NCBI GenBank assembly: GCA_964621615.1
Contig: CAZUMW010000010.1
Coordinates: 1-64,000 of the forward strand
Source of the DNA: CAZUMW01 sp964621615
GTDB taxonomy: Bacteria; Desulfobacterota; WTBG01; CAIYCZ01; CAIRTM01
Direction of reading: 5' to 3'
DNA: 64,000 nt
Part shown: piece by piece, positions 18,141-26,733 of the stretch
How positions within the stretch are numbered: position 1 is the stretch's first letter
Layout: the number at the start of each line of letters is the position of its first letter
Notes under the pieces: model-generated
The model's input: the letters and a program-made list of their open reading frames with translations, nothing else
Databases searched by the model: none
What the model was told of the DNA's origin: nothing
Program-made: the position numbers and the translations under genes

Positions 18141-18158
18141 ATGAGTACTTATACTCAC
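18141..18158. promoter_or_regulatory. Palindrome TGAGTA-ctta-TACTCA, candidate regulator site
   Basis: A perfect 6-bp inverted repeat (18142-18147 and 18152-18157), 175 bases upstream of the PAS gene and 101 downstream of the NarL-type regulator gene. It contains heptamers fitting TACYYMT (TACTCAT on the minus strand, TACTTAT at 18146-18152), the consensus known for E. coli NarL. Whether this regulator uses the same code is a guess. Confidence 0.3.
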
Positions 18159-18332
18159 TCATAATTAAGCAGTAGTACGGATTGCCTTATTACCGAAAAT
18201 GTTCGAAAATAGATCATAAACAGGCAATTTTGGCATAAAACCGTACAATTGAAAACCTTTATAGAAATAGCTACTGATGAATAATATATTGGAATAATAA
18301 GCAATTGTATAACACGGAAAAACGAGGCGACC

Positions 18333-18683
18333 GTGAATCGAGATAATAAAAGACAGCAGGATCCCTTGTATGAATCATTCGATATCGCCTATGAATGGAA
18401 CATGGATACAGAACGTATCATGTGGTTCGGTAATATCGCAGAAAAATTAGGGTACACAAAAGATGAATTGCCTGTTTCCGTCACAGGATGGCAGGAGCTT
18501 ATTCACCACGAGGACAGGGAAAAACACCCCATCCCGGCACAGACAACCGAAACAACTCAGTATTACAACACCTACCGGATACGCCGCAAAGACGGAACGT
18601 TTATTTATGTGTATGATTATGGGACGGTTCTGCCCGATGAAGAGGGTAACACCTGCAAATGCATCGGGCTGATTGGTTTTTAA
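18333..18683 (+). CDS. Stand-alone PAS-domain protein
   Basis: A 116-residue protein made of a single PAS_3-type domain: FDIAYEWNMDTERIMWFG, then LGYTKDELPVSVTGWQELIHHEDRE, then the PAC-like YRIRRKDGTFIYVYDYG. It has no output domain, membrane segment or signal peptide, so it would be a soluble sensor or partner for another signalling protein. It sits 292 bases downstream of a two-component pair. GTG at 18333 is chosen because GAGG lies five bases upstream. It is followed by a clear terminator. Confidence 0.8.
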   Translation: MNRDNKRQQDPLYESFDIAYEWNMDTERIMWFGNIAEKLGYTKDELPVSVTGWQELIHHEDREKHPIPAQTTETTQYYNTYRIRRKDGTFIYVYDYGTVLPDEEGNTCKCIGLIGF

Positions 18684-18745
18684 GCGAACCTGCGTGTGCG
18701 CCAACCCGCACGCTGCATGCAAAGACACCCTAAAAAAACCCGGGA

Positions 18746-18769
18746 CCGAAAAGGATTTCGGTTTTTTTT
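18746..18769 (+). terminator. Rho-independent terminator after the PAS gene
   Basis: Stem CCGAAA (18746-18751), loop agga, stem TTTCGG (18756-18761), followed by eight T residues. It lies 62 bases after the PAS stop codon. Confidence 0.8.
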
Positions 18770-19113
18770 GTCACAAAAAGGCTCTTTTCAACCTTACCCG
18801 CATGATTGAGAAGCATGCTGTAAAAAATAAATAATGGATTGCTGCAAAACGGCCATCTGCTGTTAGACAGGCTCACGCTCCTGAGTTTCACCGAAAGCCG
18901 GCGCTGCATTCATTATCGCTCACTGCGAACCGCAAAAAGCACGCCGTATTACTCTTCATTGCACGCACCGTGCATCTGAACATTTTCAAACAGCACTGTA
19001 AACCGTTTAACCAATCGTATTAAAGCTAATTAATACTTGCTTTTTTCTGCTTCATGTTTTATTCATGGGTAAAAATAATAAACTGCATTTTTTAACATAA
19101 TTCGGATGCTATT
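18770..19113. other. Intergenic region before sucC
   Basis: About 340 bases without a gene. A small hairpin TGCACG-cac-CGTGCA (18960-18974) lacks a T tract. The last 100 bases are AT-rich and presumably carry the sucCD promoter, but no pair of promoter boxes is convincing. Confidence 0.5.
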
Positions 19114-20271
19114 ATGAGAATTCATGAATTCCAGGCTAAAAAACTTTTCTCCGATTATGGGATACCCGTTCCCGCAGGCGCTGTTGCCACAACTCCCGAG
19201 GAGGCGCAGGCAATCGCCGACGACCTCGGGTATCCTGCCGTTGTCAAGGCGCAGATTCATGCGGGCGGGCGCGGAAAAGGCGGCGGCGTCAGGCGGGTCG
19301 AAACAACCGAAGAAGCACAAGCAGCAGCCTGCGATATCCTGGGCATGCAGCTGGTAACCCATCAGACAGGCCCCGAGGGGCAGACCGTCAGAAAGATACT
19401 GGTGGAACAGGGCTGCAACTGCACAAAAGAGCTCTATGCAGGCATTGTTATTGACAGGGCGCTTGCTGCACCGGTCATTATGGCGTCTGAAGCCGGCGGC
19501 ATGGAAATCGAGGAGATCGCCGCCCGAGCCCCGGAAAAAATCATCAAGGCACCGGTCAGTCCCGCCACCGGTTTTTCCGGCAGCCACGCCCGGAAAATCG
19601 CTTTCGGTCTTGGGCTGAACGGGGATCTCATCAAGCAATGCACTGCGATGATAGCCGCCATGCACCGCCTGTTTATCGAAAAAAACTGCTCCCTTATCGA
19701 AATCAACCCGCTGGTCATTACTGAGGAGAACAATCTTTTAGCCCTTGATGCGAAAGTCACTTTTGACGATGATGCGCTCAGCAGGCACCCCGGTCTCAAG
19801 GAGCTGTTTGATCCGCACGAGCAGCAGCCGCTCGAGCTCGATGCTTCCAAACACCGGCTTCAGTACATAAAACTCGACGGCACGGTCGGCTGCATGGTTA
19901 ACGGTGCCGGGCTTGCAATGGCAACCATGGATATTATCAAGCTCGCCGGCGCAGAGCCGGCAAACTTTCTTGATGTCGGCGGCGGCGCTTCAACCGAACA
20001 GGTTGAAAGCGCGCTGCACATTCTGGTTTCAGACAAAAACGTAAAAACGGTCCTCATAAACATTTTCGGCGGCATATTGCGCTGCGACAGAGTGGCGCAG
20101 GGCATTATCGATGCGGCAAAAAAAATAGATCTGACTGTGGACATGGTTATTCGGCTCGAGGGTACCAATGTCGATGAGGGGCGCCTGCTGCTGCAGAGCT
20201 CCGGGCTCCGGTTTGAGGTTGCGGACTCGCTTGAAGATGCAGCACAGAAAGTCGCTGTCCGCGCCTGCTGA
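19114..20271 (+). CDS. sucC: Succinyl-CoA synthetase (ADP-forming), beta subunit
   Basis: Interconverts succinyl-CoA and succinate with ATP or GTP formation (EC 6.2.1.5), in complex with SucD. The 385-residue protein begins MRIHEFQAKKLFSDYGIPVP and has the ATP-grasp glycine-rich loop AGGRGKGGGV (about 50-60), the Mg/nucleotide strand SLIEINPLVI and the GGGASTEQV and FGGILRCD segments of the CoA-ligase domain. Length is normal. It is 48 bases upstream of sucD in the same orientation. In this window it connects to the methylmalonyl-CoA pathway by supplying or consuming succinyl-CoA. Confidence 0.96.
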   Translation: MRIHEFQAKKLFSDYGIPVPAGAVATTPEEAQAIADDLGYPAVVKAQIHAGGRGKGGGVRRVETTEEAQAAACDILGMQLVTHQTGPEGQTVRKILVEQGCNCTKELYAGIVIDRALAAPVIMASEAGGMEIEEIAARAPEKIIKAPVSPATGFSGSHARKIAFGLGLNGDLIKQCTAMIAAMHRLFIEKNCSLIEINPLVITEENNLLALDAKVTFDDDALSRHPGLKELFDPHEQQPLELDASKHRLQYIKLDGTVGCMVNGAGLAMATMDIIKLAGAEPANFLDVGGGASTEQVESALHILVSDKNVKTVLINIFGGILRCDRVAQGIIDAAKKIDLTVDMVIRLEGTNVDEGRLLLQSSGLRFEVADSLEDAAQKVAVRAC

Positions 20272-20319
20272 TTCAAAAAACCTGAGTGTGCATTCCTTTA
20301 TTCGCAAGGAGAAGCGTAC

Positions 20320-21195
20320 ATGAGCATACTGGCAGATAAAAACACGCGGGTTGTCTTTCAGGGAATTACCGGAAGCGAAGGAAGCTTTCACGCCCGGCAG
20401 TGCGTCCAGTACGGGACAAATGTGGTTGCCGGAGTAACGCCCGGCAAAGGAGGTCAGCTGTTCGACGAATCGGTTCCGGTATATAACCGTGTTATCGACG
20501 CACGCGAAAAGGAAGGGGCCAATGCGTCCTGTATTTTCGTTCCGCCCGCCTTTGCGGCTGACGCAATAATAGAGGCGGTGGATGCCGGAATTGATCTTGT
20601 TGTGTGTATAACAGAGGGCATACCGGTGCTTGATATGACGAAAATAAAGCACTATGTCGACAGCACTGAAACCGTGCTGATCGGCCCGAACTGCCCGGGG
20701 CTGATTTCACCTGACCAGTGCAAGATCGGCATTATGCCCGGCCGCATTCATATGCCCGGACCTGTTGGGGTCATTTCGCGCAGCGGGACACTGACCTATG
20801 AAGCGGTTCATCAGCTCACCCGCCTGGGCATAGGACAGTCGACCTGTGTCGGCATCGGCGGCGATCAGATCGTGGGGACATCGTTCACCGATCTGCTGAA
20901 GCGATTTCAGAATGACCCGGAAACCGAGGCTGTTGTTATTATCGGGGAAATCGGCGGAACCGCAGAAGAAGAGGCGGCCGAGTATATTGAAAACAGGTTC
21001 ACAAAGCCCGTAGCAGGATTCATCGCAGGCCAGACTGCCCCGCCGGGGCGGCGTATGGGACATGCGGGGGCGATCATTTCGGGGGGCAAAGGCACTGCTG
21101 CAGAAAAAATGGCCGCCTGGGAGAAGGCAGGTATCCATGTAGAGCGAAACCCCGCCAAAATCGGCGAAACAGTTGCCGCGCTGCTTGGAAAGTAA
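20320..21195 (+). CDS. sucD: Succinyl-CoA synthetase (ADP-forming), alpha subunit
   Basis: The CoA-binding, phosphohistidine-carrying subunit that pairs with SucC. The 291 residues include the N-terminal Rossmann CoA site (VVFQGITGSEGSFHARQ), the VIGPNCPG-type motif (LIGPNCPGLI, 120-129) and the phosphorylated H248 in RRMGHAGAIISGG. AAGGAG precedes the ATG. Full length and colinear with the family. Confidence 0.96.
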   Translation: MSILADKNTRVVFQGITGSEGSFHARQCVQYGTNVVAGVTPGKGGQLFDESVPVYNRVIDAREKEGANASCIFVPPAFAADAIIEAVDAGIDLVVCITEGIPVLDMTKIKHYVDSTETVLIGPNCPGLISPDQCKIGIMPGRIHMPGPVGVISRSGTLTYEAVHQLTRLGIGQSTCVGIGGDQIVGTSFTDLLKRFQNDPETEAVVIIGEIGGTAEEEAAEYIENRFTKPVAGFIAGQTAPPGRRMGHAGAIISGGKGTAAEKMAAWEKAGIHVERNPAKIGETVAALLGK

Positions 21196-21210
21196 GCCTT
21201 TCGGCCGTAC

Positions 21211-21357
21211 ACGCTACGCTTTGTCCGGCCAGTCTAACTTCTTTTTCAAAAGCTTATAAAAGGTGGTTTTCAAGTCCCCCTCTGCAAAGTCCGGCTCCGC
21301 CCGGGCAATCCGGCTAGTTTGTAAAAATCGCGCAGGGCGGACAAAGCGATAGCGTGT
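21211..21357. repeat. 147-bp segment bounded by imperfect inverted repeats
   Basis: The left end ACACGCTACGCTTTGTCCG (21211-21229) is mirrored by CGGACAAAGCGATAGCGTGT (21338-21357) with a one-base insertion. The inner part has weaker complementarity around CCGGCCAGTCTAAC and ATCCGGCTAGTTTG. It could be a small non-autonomous element or a large hairpin 3' of sucD. No coding capacity. Confidence 0.5.
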
Positions 21358-21452
21358 CCGCTGTTTCGTAAAAGCCTCTTCTCCGTGTTATCCAAAATTT
21401 TTTCTATCTATTGAACGATAAATTTTAGGGGAAGCTTAATCTTTGGTTTATG

Positions 21453-21481
21453 TTGACAGCACACCATACGGCTGTTATTAA
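21453..21481 (+). promoter_or_regulatory. Sigma-70-like promoter for the DUF3617 gene
   Basis: Consensus TTGACA (21453-21458), a 17-base spacer and TATTAA (21476-21481), about 55 bases before the start codon. Confidence 0.6.
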
Positions 21482-21536
21482 TTAACCCTACAGAAAAAGA
21501 ATTTATGAACATCACACAATGGAGGTTCCAACACCA

Positions 21537-21953
21537 ATGAAAACCGGAATTCTTACTGCACTGTTTGTCTGCATTATTGTTTCACCCTGCTTTGCCGGAG
21601 AATCAATAAACATGCAGCCCGGCAAATGGGAAATAACCACAACTGTTAACATGCCGAACATGCCTGTAACAGTACCGCCCCAAACCAGGACCCAGTGCCT
21701 TACCAAAGACGACCTGGTTCCGCGTGATGTTCAAAAAGGCGGAGAGTGCCGGGTCACCAGCCAGAAGGTCAGCGGCAACACGGTTACCTGGACCATGGAT
21801 TGCAACAGCGGCGGCACTAAAACAACCGGCAGCGGAAAGATAACCTACAGCGGCACAACATTTTCGGGCGAATTTTCCATGACCATGGGCCAGACAGGCA
21901 TGAAAATGACCAGCACCATGAAGGGAAAGCGTATCGGAAACTGTGCGCGGTAA
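21537..21953 (+). CDS. DUF3617 family secreted protein
   Basis: A 138-residue periplasmic protein of DUF3617. It has a signal peptide (hydrophobic 4-16, cleavage after CFAG), then the family opening MQPGKWEITTTVNMP. Conserved cysteines follow (TQCLTKDD, GECRVTSQ, MDCNSG), with a closing MTSTMKGKRIGNC. These proteins are small beta-rich domains of unknown function, common in Proteobacteria. The start is placed at 21537 because GGAGG (21521-21525) lies upstream; the earlier ATG at 21519 would include that ribosome site. It is convergent with the gamma-carbonic-anhydrase gene. Confidence 0.85.
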   Translation: MKTGILTALFVCIIVSPCFAGESINMQPGKWEITTTVNMPNMPVTVPPQTRTQCLTKDDLVPRDVQKGGECRVTSQKVSGNTVTWTMDCNSGGTKTTGSGKITYSGTTFSGEFSMTMGQTGMKMTSTMKGKRIGNCAR

Positions 21954-21974
21954 CAGGCGGCCTCTTAAGCTGTA

Positions 21975-22487
21975 TCAGGCATACCACGAAGCATACTTCA
22001 AATAGCTGTCGGCTATTCGCCTGATCTGGCCTTCGGCAAGCTCTGGCGTCATATCCTTTATTTTTTTTGCCGGCACGCCGGCGTATACGCTGTTTGCCGC
22101 AACAGTGGTTTTCTGAACCACGACCGCACCCGGGGCAATGATACAGTTGCTTTCAATCACCGCGTCATCCTGAACAATGGCTCCGATGCCGATCAGCACA
22201 TTGTCATGAATCGTGCAGCCGTGCACCACCGCATTGTGGGCTATGGAAACGCTGTTGCCGATTGTGGTCGGTGATTTTTTGTAGGTAGCATGAATGGTAG
22301 CGTTATCCTGAACGTTCACCCTGTTTCCCATGCGAATCCAGTGCACATCACCCCGTATAACCGCGCCGTACCAGATGGAGCACTCATCCCCCATAGACAC
22401 ATCACCGATAATGACGGCATTTTCCGCCAGAAAGCAGCCCTCGCCGAAACGGGGCTCTTTACCATGAAGCGGTTTTATGATTGCCAT
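21975..22487 (-). CDS. Gamma-class carbonic anhydrase-like hexapeptide protein
   Basis: A 170-residue left-handed beta-helix protein of the CamH/YrdA family. Hexapeptide repeats run from about residue 20 to 140. The three zinc ligands typical of gamma carbonic anhydrases are present (H66 in NATIHAT, H84 and H89 in SIAHNAVVHGC). The C-terminal helix closes the trimer. Some members hydrate CO2, others have unclear activity. The start at 22487 is chosen because GGGAGG precedes it; an in-frame start at 22514 lacks a site. Single gene, convergent with the DUF3617 gene. Confidence 0.9.
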   Translation of the reverse strand: MAIIKPLHGKEPRFGEGCFLAENAVIIGDVSMGDECSIWYGAVIRGDVHWIRMGNRVNVQDNATIHATYKKSPTTIGNSVSIAHNAVVHGCTIHDNVLIGIGAIVQDDAVIESNCIIAPGAVVVQKTTVAANSVYAGVPAKKIKDMTPELAEGQIRRIADSYLKYASWYA

Positions 22488-22658
22488 GATCGACCTCCCT
22501 GATGCTGCAAACAACTAAAATGGAGATTTTTCAAAAATAATGTAATTTCAAAGCACAATAAGAGCAGCAGGAGCAGCTTCAGCTGCGATAATACTTCATG
22601 TTGCATACTGCAATTATGTATCCACCCGGACAGGCATGATTCCTCCTTTGTATATTAA

Positions 22659-24335
22659 TCATTCCGATTCAGTATAATGCGCACGGTAGGTGAGCTGACG
22701 CGCCCTGAGCTCGGGCTGGGTATAATCGGGCAGCAGCAGCGGCGCGATCCGGCCGGTTTCAATTCCTGCTTCGCGCAGCTCACGAACATAATCACGTACG
22801 TGATCAAGATTGAGCTTTCCTTCCTGCGCACGCTCCCGTGCATATGCAGCTGCCTCCCTGCCTGCGATGCGCCCGAACACCAGAATATCGAGCAGCGAAT
22901 TGCCCATGAGCCGGTTTTCGCCATGAGCGCCGCCGCCGACCTCACCGGCGGCATACAGACCGGGCACCGGCGTCTCGCCGGTGTTGCGGTACGAAATGCC
23001 GCCGTTTTGATAGTGGAGGGTCGGATACACAAGCAGCGGCTCCTTTGAAATATCAATGCCGTGGCGGCCGAACTGCTTGCACTTGCCGGGAAACTGCGCT
23101 TTGACATAGCCCTCTCCGTGGAGCATATCGAGCATGGGCGCATCGAGCCACACACCATATTTTCCCGTAGGTGTGGGAACTCCTTTAGAGCGCTCGGCAC
23201 ACTCGCGTATAAAGGCCGATGACTCAACATCGCGCGGCTCTCTCTCATAGACAAACTGCTCGCCGTCAATATTGACGACATTTGAACCGGCCGCTCTGAA
23301 CTTTTCGGTTATCAGCAATCCCTCAAGCTGCTCGGGGAAAATACACCCTGTGGGGTGAAACTGCACAGTGTGCAGAAAGCTCAGCGGAACGCCGGCGCGG
23401 TACGCCATGACAACTCCGTCTGCAGTGGCTCCATAGTGGTTCGTGGTTACAAATCCCTGAATGTGCAGCCTGCCGCACCCGCCGGTCGCCAGGATAACAG
23501 CGCGCGCCCTGACCACCAGCGATGTCTGATTTTCAAGGTTAAACAGAACCGCACCTGCGCAGTGGCCGTGCTCATTGAGCAGAAGCTCGACAGCCGGACA
23601 AAATTCCAGGACCGTAATATCGTCACGCCGGTTGCGGGCCTCATCTCTTATAGTTCGCATTATCTCTGCACCGGTGATATCACCGGCAAAATGCAGCCGG
23701 CTTCGGCAGAATCCCGCCGCCGGAAGCGTCTGCATGGTCCCATCCTCGTCTTTCCAGAACATGGTGCCGAGCCTCTCAAGCCAGTGTATGACATCGGGGG
23801 CTTCGGTACACAGCGAATACACCAGCTCGGGGATGTTACTGAAATGGCCGCCGCCCATGGTATCGATATAATGATACACCGGGGAATCCTTTAAAAGCTT
23901 GTCCGCTGCCTGTATGCCCCCTTCAGCCATCATTGTGTTTGCATCGCCGTGGCGAAGCTTCGTGGCCACCAGCACCCGGCATCCGCTCTCCTGCGCCAGA
24001 AGCGCGGCAGCCGTCCCCGATCCGCCGCCGCCGATCACCAGCACATCCGTTTCATAGTCGGGAGTATTGACATCAACACGGTCAGGGTTGATGTGGCTTT
24101 TTGACTCAAGAATATCGGCAAACTCATGCGCAACCGCATATCCCTTGCTCGGCCCCATTTTAAGCTCCCGCCGCGTTCCCGGTATGTAATCAGGGTGGAA
24201 TTTTTCCAGAATTGCCTGACGCTCATCAAGAGTCATTGCAGGCATTTCCTGCCCTGATTTTTTGCGCTCCACCCGCTGAAGCCGCGTGGCTTCAACTTTT
24301 TTTATCATCTCTTTTAACTGTGCAGGATACGGCAT
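22659..24335 (-). CDS. FAD-dependent fumarate reductase/succinate dehydrogenase-type flavoprotein (TfrA-like)
   Basis: A 558-residue flavoprotein of the SdhA/FrdA/TfrA superfamily. After an unusual N-terminal extension of about 90 residues comes the FAD loop VLVIGGGGSGTAAALLAQ. It is followed by RHGDANTMMAEGG, the substrate-domain motif HTVQFHPTG, the active-site arginine region TEKFRAAG and the C-terminal FAD motif ENRLMGNSLLDILVFGR. This set fits reduction or oxidation of a fumarate/succinate-type double bond. No membrane anchor subunit is encoded; it is the last gene of a long Hdr operon and sits just after its Fe-S partner. That favours a soluble thiol:fumarate-reductase-like or Hdr-linked enzyme over a quinone-linked complex II. 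The true substrate is uncertain. Confidence 0.85.
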   Translation of the reverse strand: MPYPAQLKEMIKKVEATRLQRVERKKSGQEMPAMTLDERQAILEKFHPDYIPGTRRELKMGPSKGYAVAHEFADILESKSHINPDRVDVNTPDYETDVLVIGGGGSGTAAALLAQESGCRVLVATKLRHGDANTMMAEGGIQAADKLLKDSPVYHYIDTMGGGHFSNIPELVYSLCTEAPDVIHWLERLGTMFWKDEDGTMQTLPAAGFCRSRLHFAGDITGAEIMRTIRDEARNRRDDITVLEFCPAVELLLNEHGHCAGAVLFNLENQTSLVVRARAVILATGGCGRLHIQGFVTTNHYGATADGVVMAYRAGVPLSFLHTVQFHPTGCIFPEQLEGLLITEKFRAAGSNVVNIDGEQFVYEREPRDVESSAFIRECAERSKGVPTPTGKYGVWLDAPMLDMLHGEGYVKAQFPGKCKQFGRHGIDISKEPLLVYPTLHYQNGGISYRNTGETPVPGLYAAGEVGGGAHGENRLMGNSLLDILVFGRIAGREAAAYARERAQEGKLNLDHVRDYVRELREAGIETGRIAPLLLPDYTQPELRARQLTYRAHYTESE

Positions 24336-24371
24336 ACCGCCCTCCTTGCCCTGGCAAAAAATTGGTGTTCG

Positions 24372-25142
24372 TTATGTGGTGCTTTCAAGCAGAAAGCGCT
24401 TATCCTGCGGCCGCCATGATTCCCCCGCTGTCTCGGGCTCGATTTCCCGCTCCGTGTATACCGTTTTCAGCTCATCGACGCTCATCCCCATAACCTGCTC
24501 CATCATACTCTCGAATGCACCGCTTTTTATGGTTTTGGCAGCTTCTTCAGTGTGCTGAGACTGCGGGACGATTTTTCCGCCATATATGCGGCGTGTCAGC
24601 TGCATAATATGATACTGGGGCATTTCTGCAAAGCAGCGGCTGGTGCACAGCCCGCACTGGATACAATCAAACGACTCGAGCGCCGCCCGCCTGATATCCC
24701 CCCGCTTAATGTAGGAAATCACATCCATAACTTCAACATCCATGGGACACACTTTGGTGCAGGCGTTGCAGGCAACGCAGCGGAACAGCTCAGGGTATCT
24801 CTTGAAAATTTCCTCCGGCTCCGGGGACAGCTCCTCATAATTGGAGGCAACATGGTTTGCCGGATAAAAGGGCAGCTGCGTGAGATACATATCCGGCTCG
24901 ACAGCGGTCTGACAGGCCAGTGCGGTATAGATCCGGTAATCGCCCGGCTTCCGGTACACCGTACCGCATGCGCCGCAGATGCCGCCCCTGCAGCCGCACC
25001 CCCGCACAAACTGAAAGCCGGCGTACTCCATTGCCTTCATAATGGTCAGCCCCTCGGGAACATCATAGCGCTTGCCCATAATATACACGGGTATAAGCCT
25101 GACCTCCGGCTGAACCCCGCTCGAGTGTTCTTCAGTGCTCAT
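24372..25142 (-). CDS. Fe-S subunit of a fumarate-reductase-type enzyme (TfrB N-terminal part-like)
   Basis: A 256-residue iron-sulfur protein partner of the TfrA-like flavoprotein. The N-terminal domain is a 2Fe-2S ferredoxin fold with CGCRGGICGACG and a later LACQT cysteine. The second domain has two [4Fe-4S] motifs, CVACNACTKVCP and CIQCGLCTSRC. Methanogen TfrB fuses such a module to HdrB-like CCG domains. Here the CCG part is missing, and a separate hdrB gene lies immediately upstream, as if TfrB were split into two polypeptides. AGGAGG precedes the ATG. The link to the Hdr genes is by operon position only. Confidence 0.85.
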   Translation of the reverse strand: MSTEEHSSGVQPEVRLIPVYIMGKRYDVPEGLTIMKAMEYAGFQFVRGCGCRGGICGACGTVYRKPGDYRIYTALACQTAVEPDMYLTQLPFYPANHVASNYEELSPEPEEIFKRYPELFRCVACNACTKVCPMDVEVMDVISYIKRGDIRRAALESFDCIQCGLCTSRCFAEMPQYHIMQLTRRIYGGKIVPQSQHTEEAAKTIKSGAFESMMEQVMGMSVDELKTVYTEREIEPETAGESWRPQDKRFLLESTT

Positions 25143-25300
25143 AGGCTGCCTCCTGGTTATGGGTGAAAACTCCGCAAAAAGGCTGAATTACCGTTTTCAC
25201 GGGAATGACAAATCGGGACATCCTGTTCTTGCTGCCATCCCCGCCCCGACTGTATGACTATGTCGCAATGATAGTATTCCGTCGAGTATTATGCGTATCA
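25143..25300. repeat. Gap with dispersed-repeat copy and REP half-site
   Basis: 158 bases between the hdrB and tfrB-like genes. 25241-25270 is a copy of a dispersed repeat (CCGCCCCGACTG...TGTCGCAATG) also seen at 48116-48145; the copy runs into the end of the hdrB gene's 3' flank. CACGGGAATGACA near 25197 resembles half of a REP-type hairpin. Confidence 0.45.
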
Positions 25301-26152
25301 TCACACAAGCCCGTGCTGTTGCAAAATGCCCATCGGGCTGACGATATGTTTTGCAAACCAGGTATCGGCTGCAGGTATGCCCAGCGCCAGTCCGATCAGC
25401 TCGGTAAAATATATAACCGGTATTTTATCGCGTCCCTTTTGCCGCATATCGAGATTTGCGTGACACATCGGGCAGGCGACAACAATGGCCTCCGCGTTAA
25501 CTTCCCGGGCGCGATCAATGATTCCGACTATGAGCTTCTGTGCCAGCTTCTCCTTGCTTAAAATATGGCTGCCCCCGCAGCAGTCGACTTTTGCCGCCCA
25601 GTCACAGCTCTGCCCGCCGAGATGCTCAATGAGACGGTCCATTGATACCGGGTTTTCAGGATCGTCAAAGCCGACGATGTCAGGGGGGCGCACAAGATAG
25701 CACCCGTAATAGCACACGGCCCGAAGCCCGGTGAGCGGCCTTTTTACCAGATGCGAAACCCGCTCAAGTCCAACGTCCGTCATCACAATCTCCAGCAGAT
25801 GGCGCACGCCGCACGATGCGCGAAACGGCATCCCGATTGTTTCCTCTATTTTTTTTCTGAATTTTTCCTGCTCGCGGGCACACTTCAGGGTTGCCCGGAG
25901 CCGCAGGTAACAGGCTGCGCACACCACCGCAATATCGAGCCCCATGCGCTCAGCCAGCGCAAGATTGCGCGCCGGAAGTGCATGTGAGAGAACCTCGTCC
26001 ATAGCGTGTCCTGAAGACGCACCGCAACAGCACCAGTCCGGAATGTCTGCAAGCTCAATGCCGAGCCCGCCGCATGCGGCCCGGCTTGAATCCCCGAACT
26101 CCTCAGCAGTTGATTCCTGCGTGCAGCCGGGGTAATATGCGTATTTCACCAT
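25301..26152 (-). CDS. hdrB: Heterodisulfide reductase subunit B-like protein (CCG domains)
   Basis: A 283-residue HdrB. Two CCG domains that bind the non-cubane [4Fe-4S] clusters at the disulfide-reducing site are intact: first CTQES...WCCCGAS...CAAC, second CYLVRPP...DCCGGSH...CPMC. HdrB normally reduces CoM-S-S-CoB; in bacteria lacking these thiols the acceptor is unknown. It starts one base after the stop of the upstream hdrC gene. It precedes the tfrB-like gene and may supply the CCG part of a split TfrB. Confidence 0.92.
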   Translation of the reverse strand: MVKYAYYPGCTQESTAEEFGDSSRAACGGLGIELADIPDWCCCGASSGHAMDEVLSHALPARNLALAERMGLDIAVVCAACYLRLRATLKCAREQEKFRKKIEETIGMPFRASCGVRHLLEIVMTDVGLERVSHLVKRPLTGLRAVCYYGCYLVRPPDIVGFDDPENPVSMDRLIEHLGGQSCDWAAKVDCCGGSHILSKEKLAQKLIVGIIDRAREVNAEAIVVACPMCHANLDMRQKGRDKIPVIYFTELIGLALGIPAADTWFAKHIVSPMGILQQHGLV

Positions 26153-26728
26153 TTACTTCTCTCCGCTGTGAAGAAACAGCTGCTTAACCGCCTGGCGGTC
26201 CTTAACCGCATGCGGACGCAGCTTCAGCTTACCGCGCACAAACAGCTTAATTCCAAGCGTGGCATTGCTTACAATGTCGCGCACAGAAAACCGCCGCGCG
26301 CCCACCATGAAAAGAGCGGTCATCAGCGCTTCGTACTGTCGCCCGTATCGCATAACCGGTTTCAAAAACGCCCGGTGGAACACCGGCACATCCGGCTCGG
26401 CCGGCCGGTACCCTTCACGAAGGGCAATGCAGTGCAGGGTATCTACAAGATGAGGAACGTCTATATCGTTAGGGCAGCGGCTCACACACGCCTCACACGA
26501 GGTGCAGACCCATATCGCCCTGCTTGTGAGAAGCGCGTCCTTCAGGCCGAGCTGCGTCATGCGAACCATCTGATGCGGCAGGATATCCATAAATTCCGCC
26601 GCATCGCACCCGAGCGTACAGGTGAGGCACTGGTAGCAGCGCTCAAACGCTACGCCGCTTTGCTCACGCACGTGTGCGGCAAATGCTGAGTCGCACTGTC
26701 CATGGCTGGTTGTTGAGAAGTTTTTCAT
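26153..26728 (-). CDS. hdrC: Heterodisulfide reductase subunit C-like ferredoxin
   Basis: A 191-residue HdrC with two [4Fe-4S] motifs, CYQCLTCTLGCD and CTSCEACVSRCP, that pass electrons from HdrA to HdrB. The family phrase DILPHQMVRMTQLGL lies between them. The C-terminal tail of about 70 basic residues is longer than in the second HdrC of this window. It abuts hdrB and lies five bases after the FrhB-like gene. Confidence 0.92.
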   Translation of the reverse strand: MKNFSTTSHGQCDSAFAAHVREQSGVAFERCYQCLTCTLGCDAAEFMDILPHQMVRMTQLGLKDALLTSRAIWVCTSCEACVSRCPNDIDVPHLVDTLHCIALREGYRPAEPDVPVFHRAFLKPVMRYGRQYEALMTALFMVGARRFSVRDIVSNATLGIKLFVRGKLKLRPHAVKDRQAVKQLFLHSGEK

Positions 26729-26733
26729 CGTCG

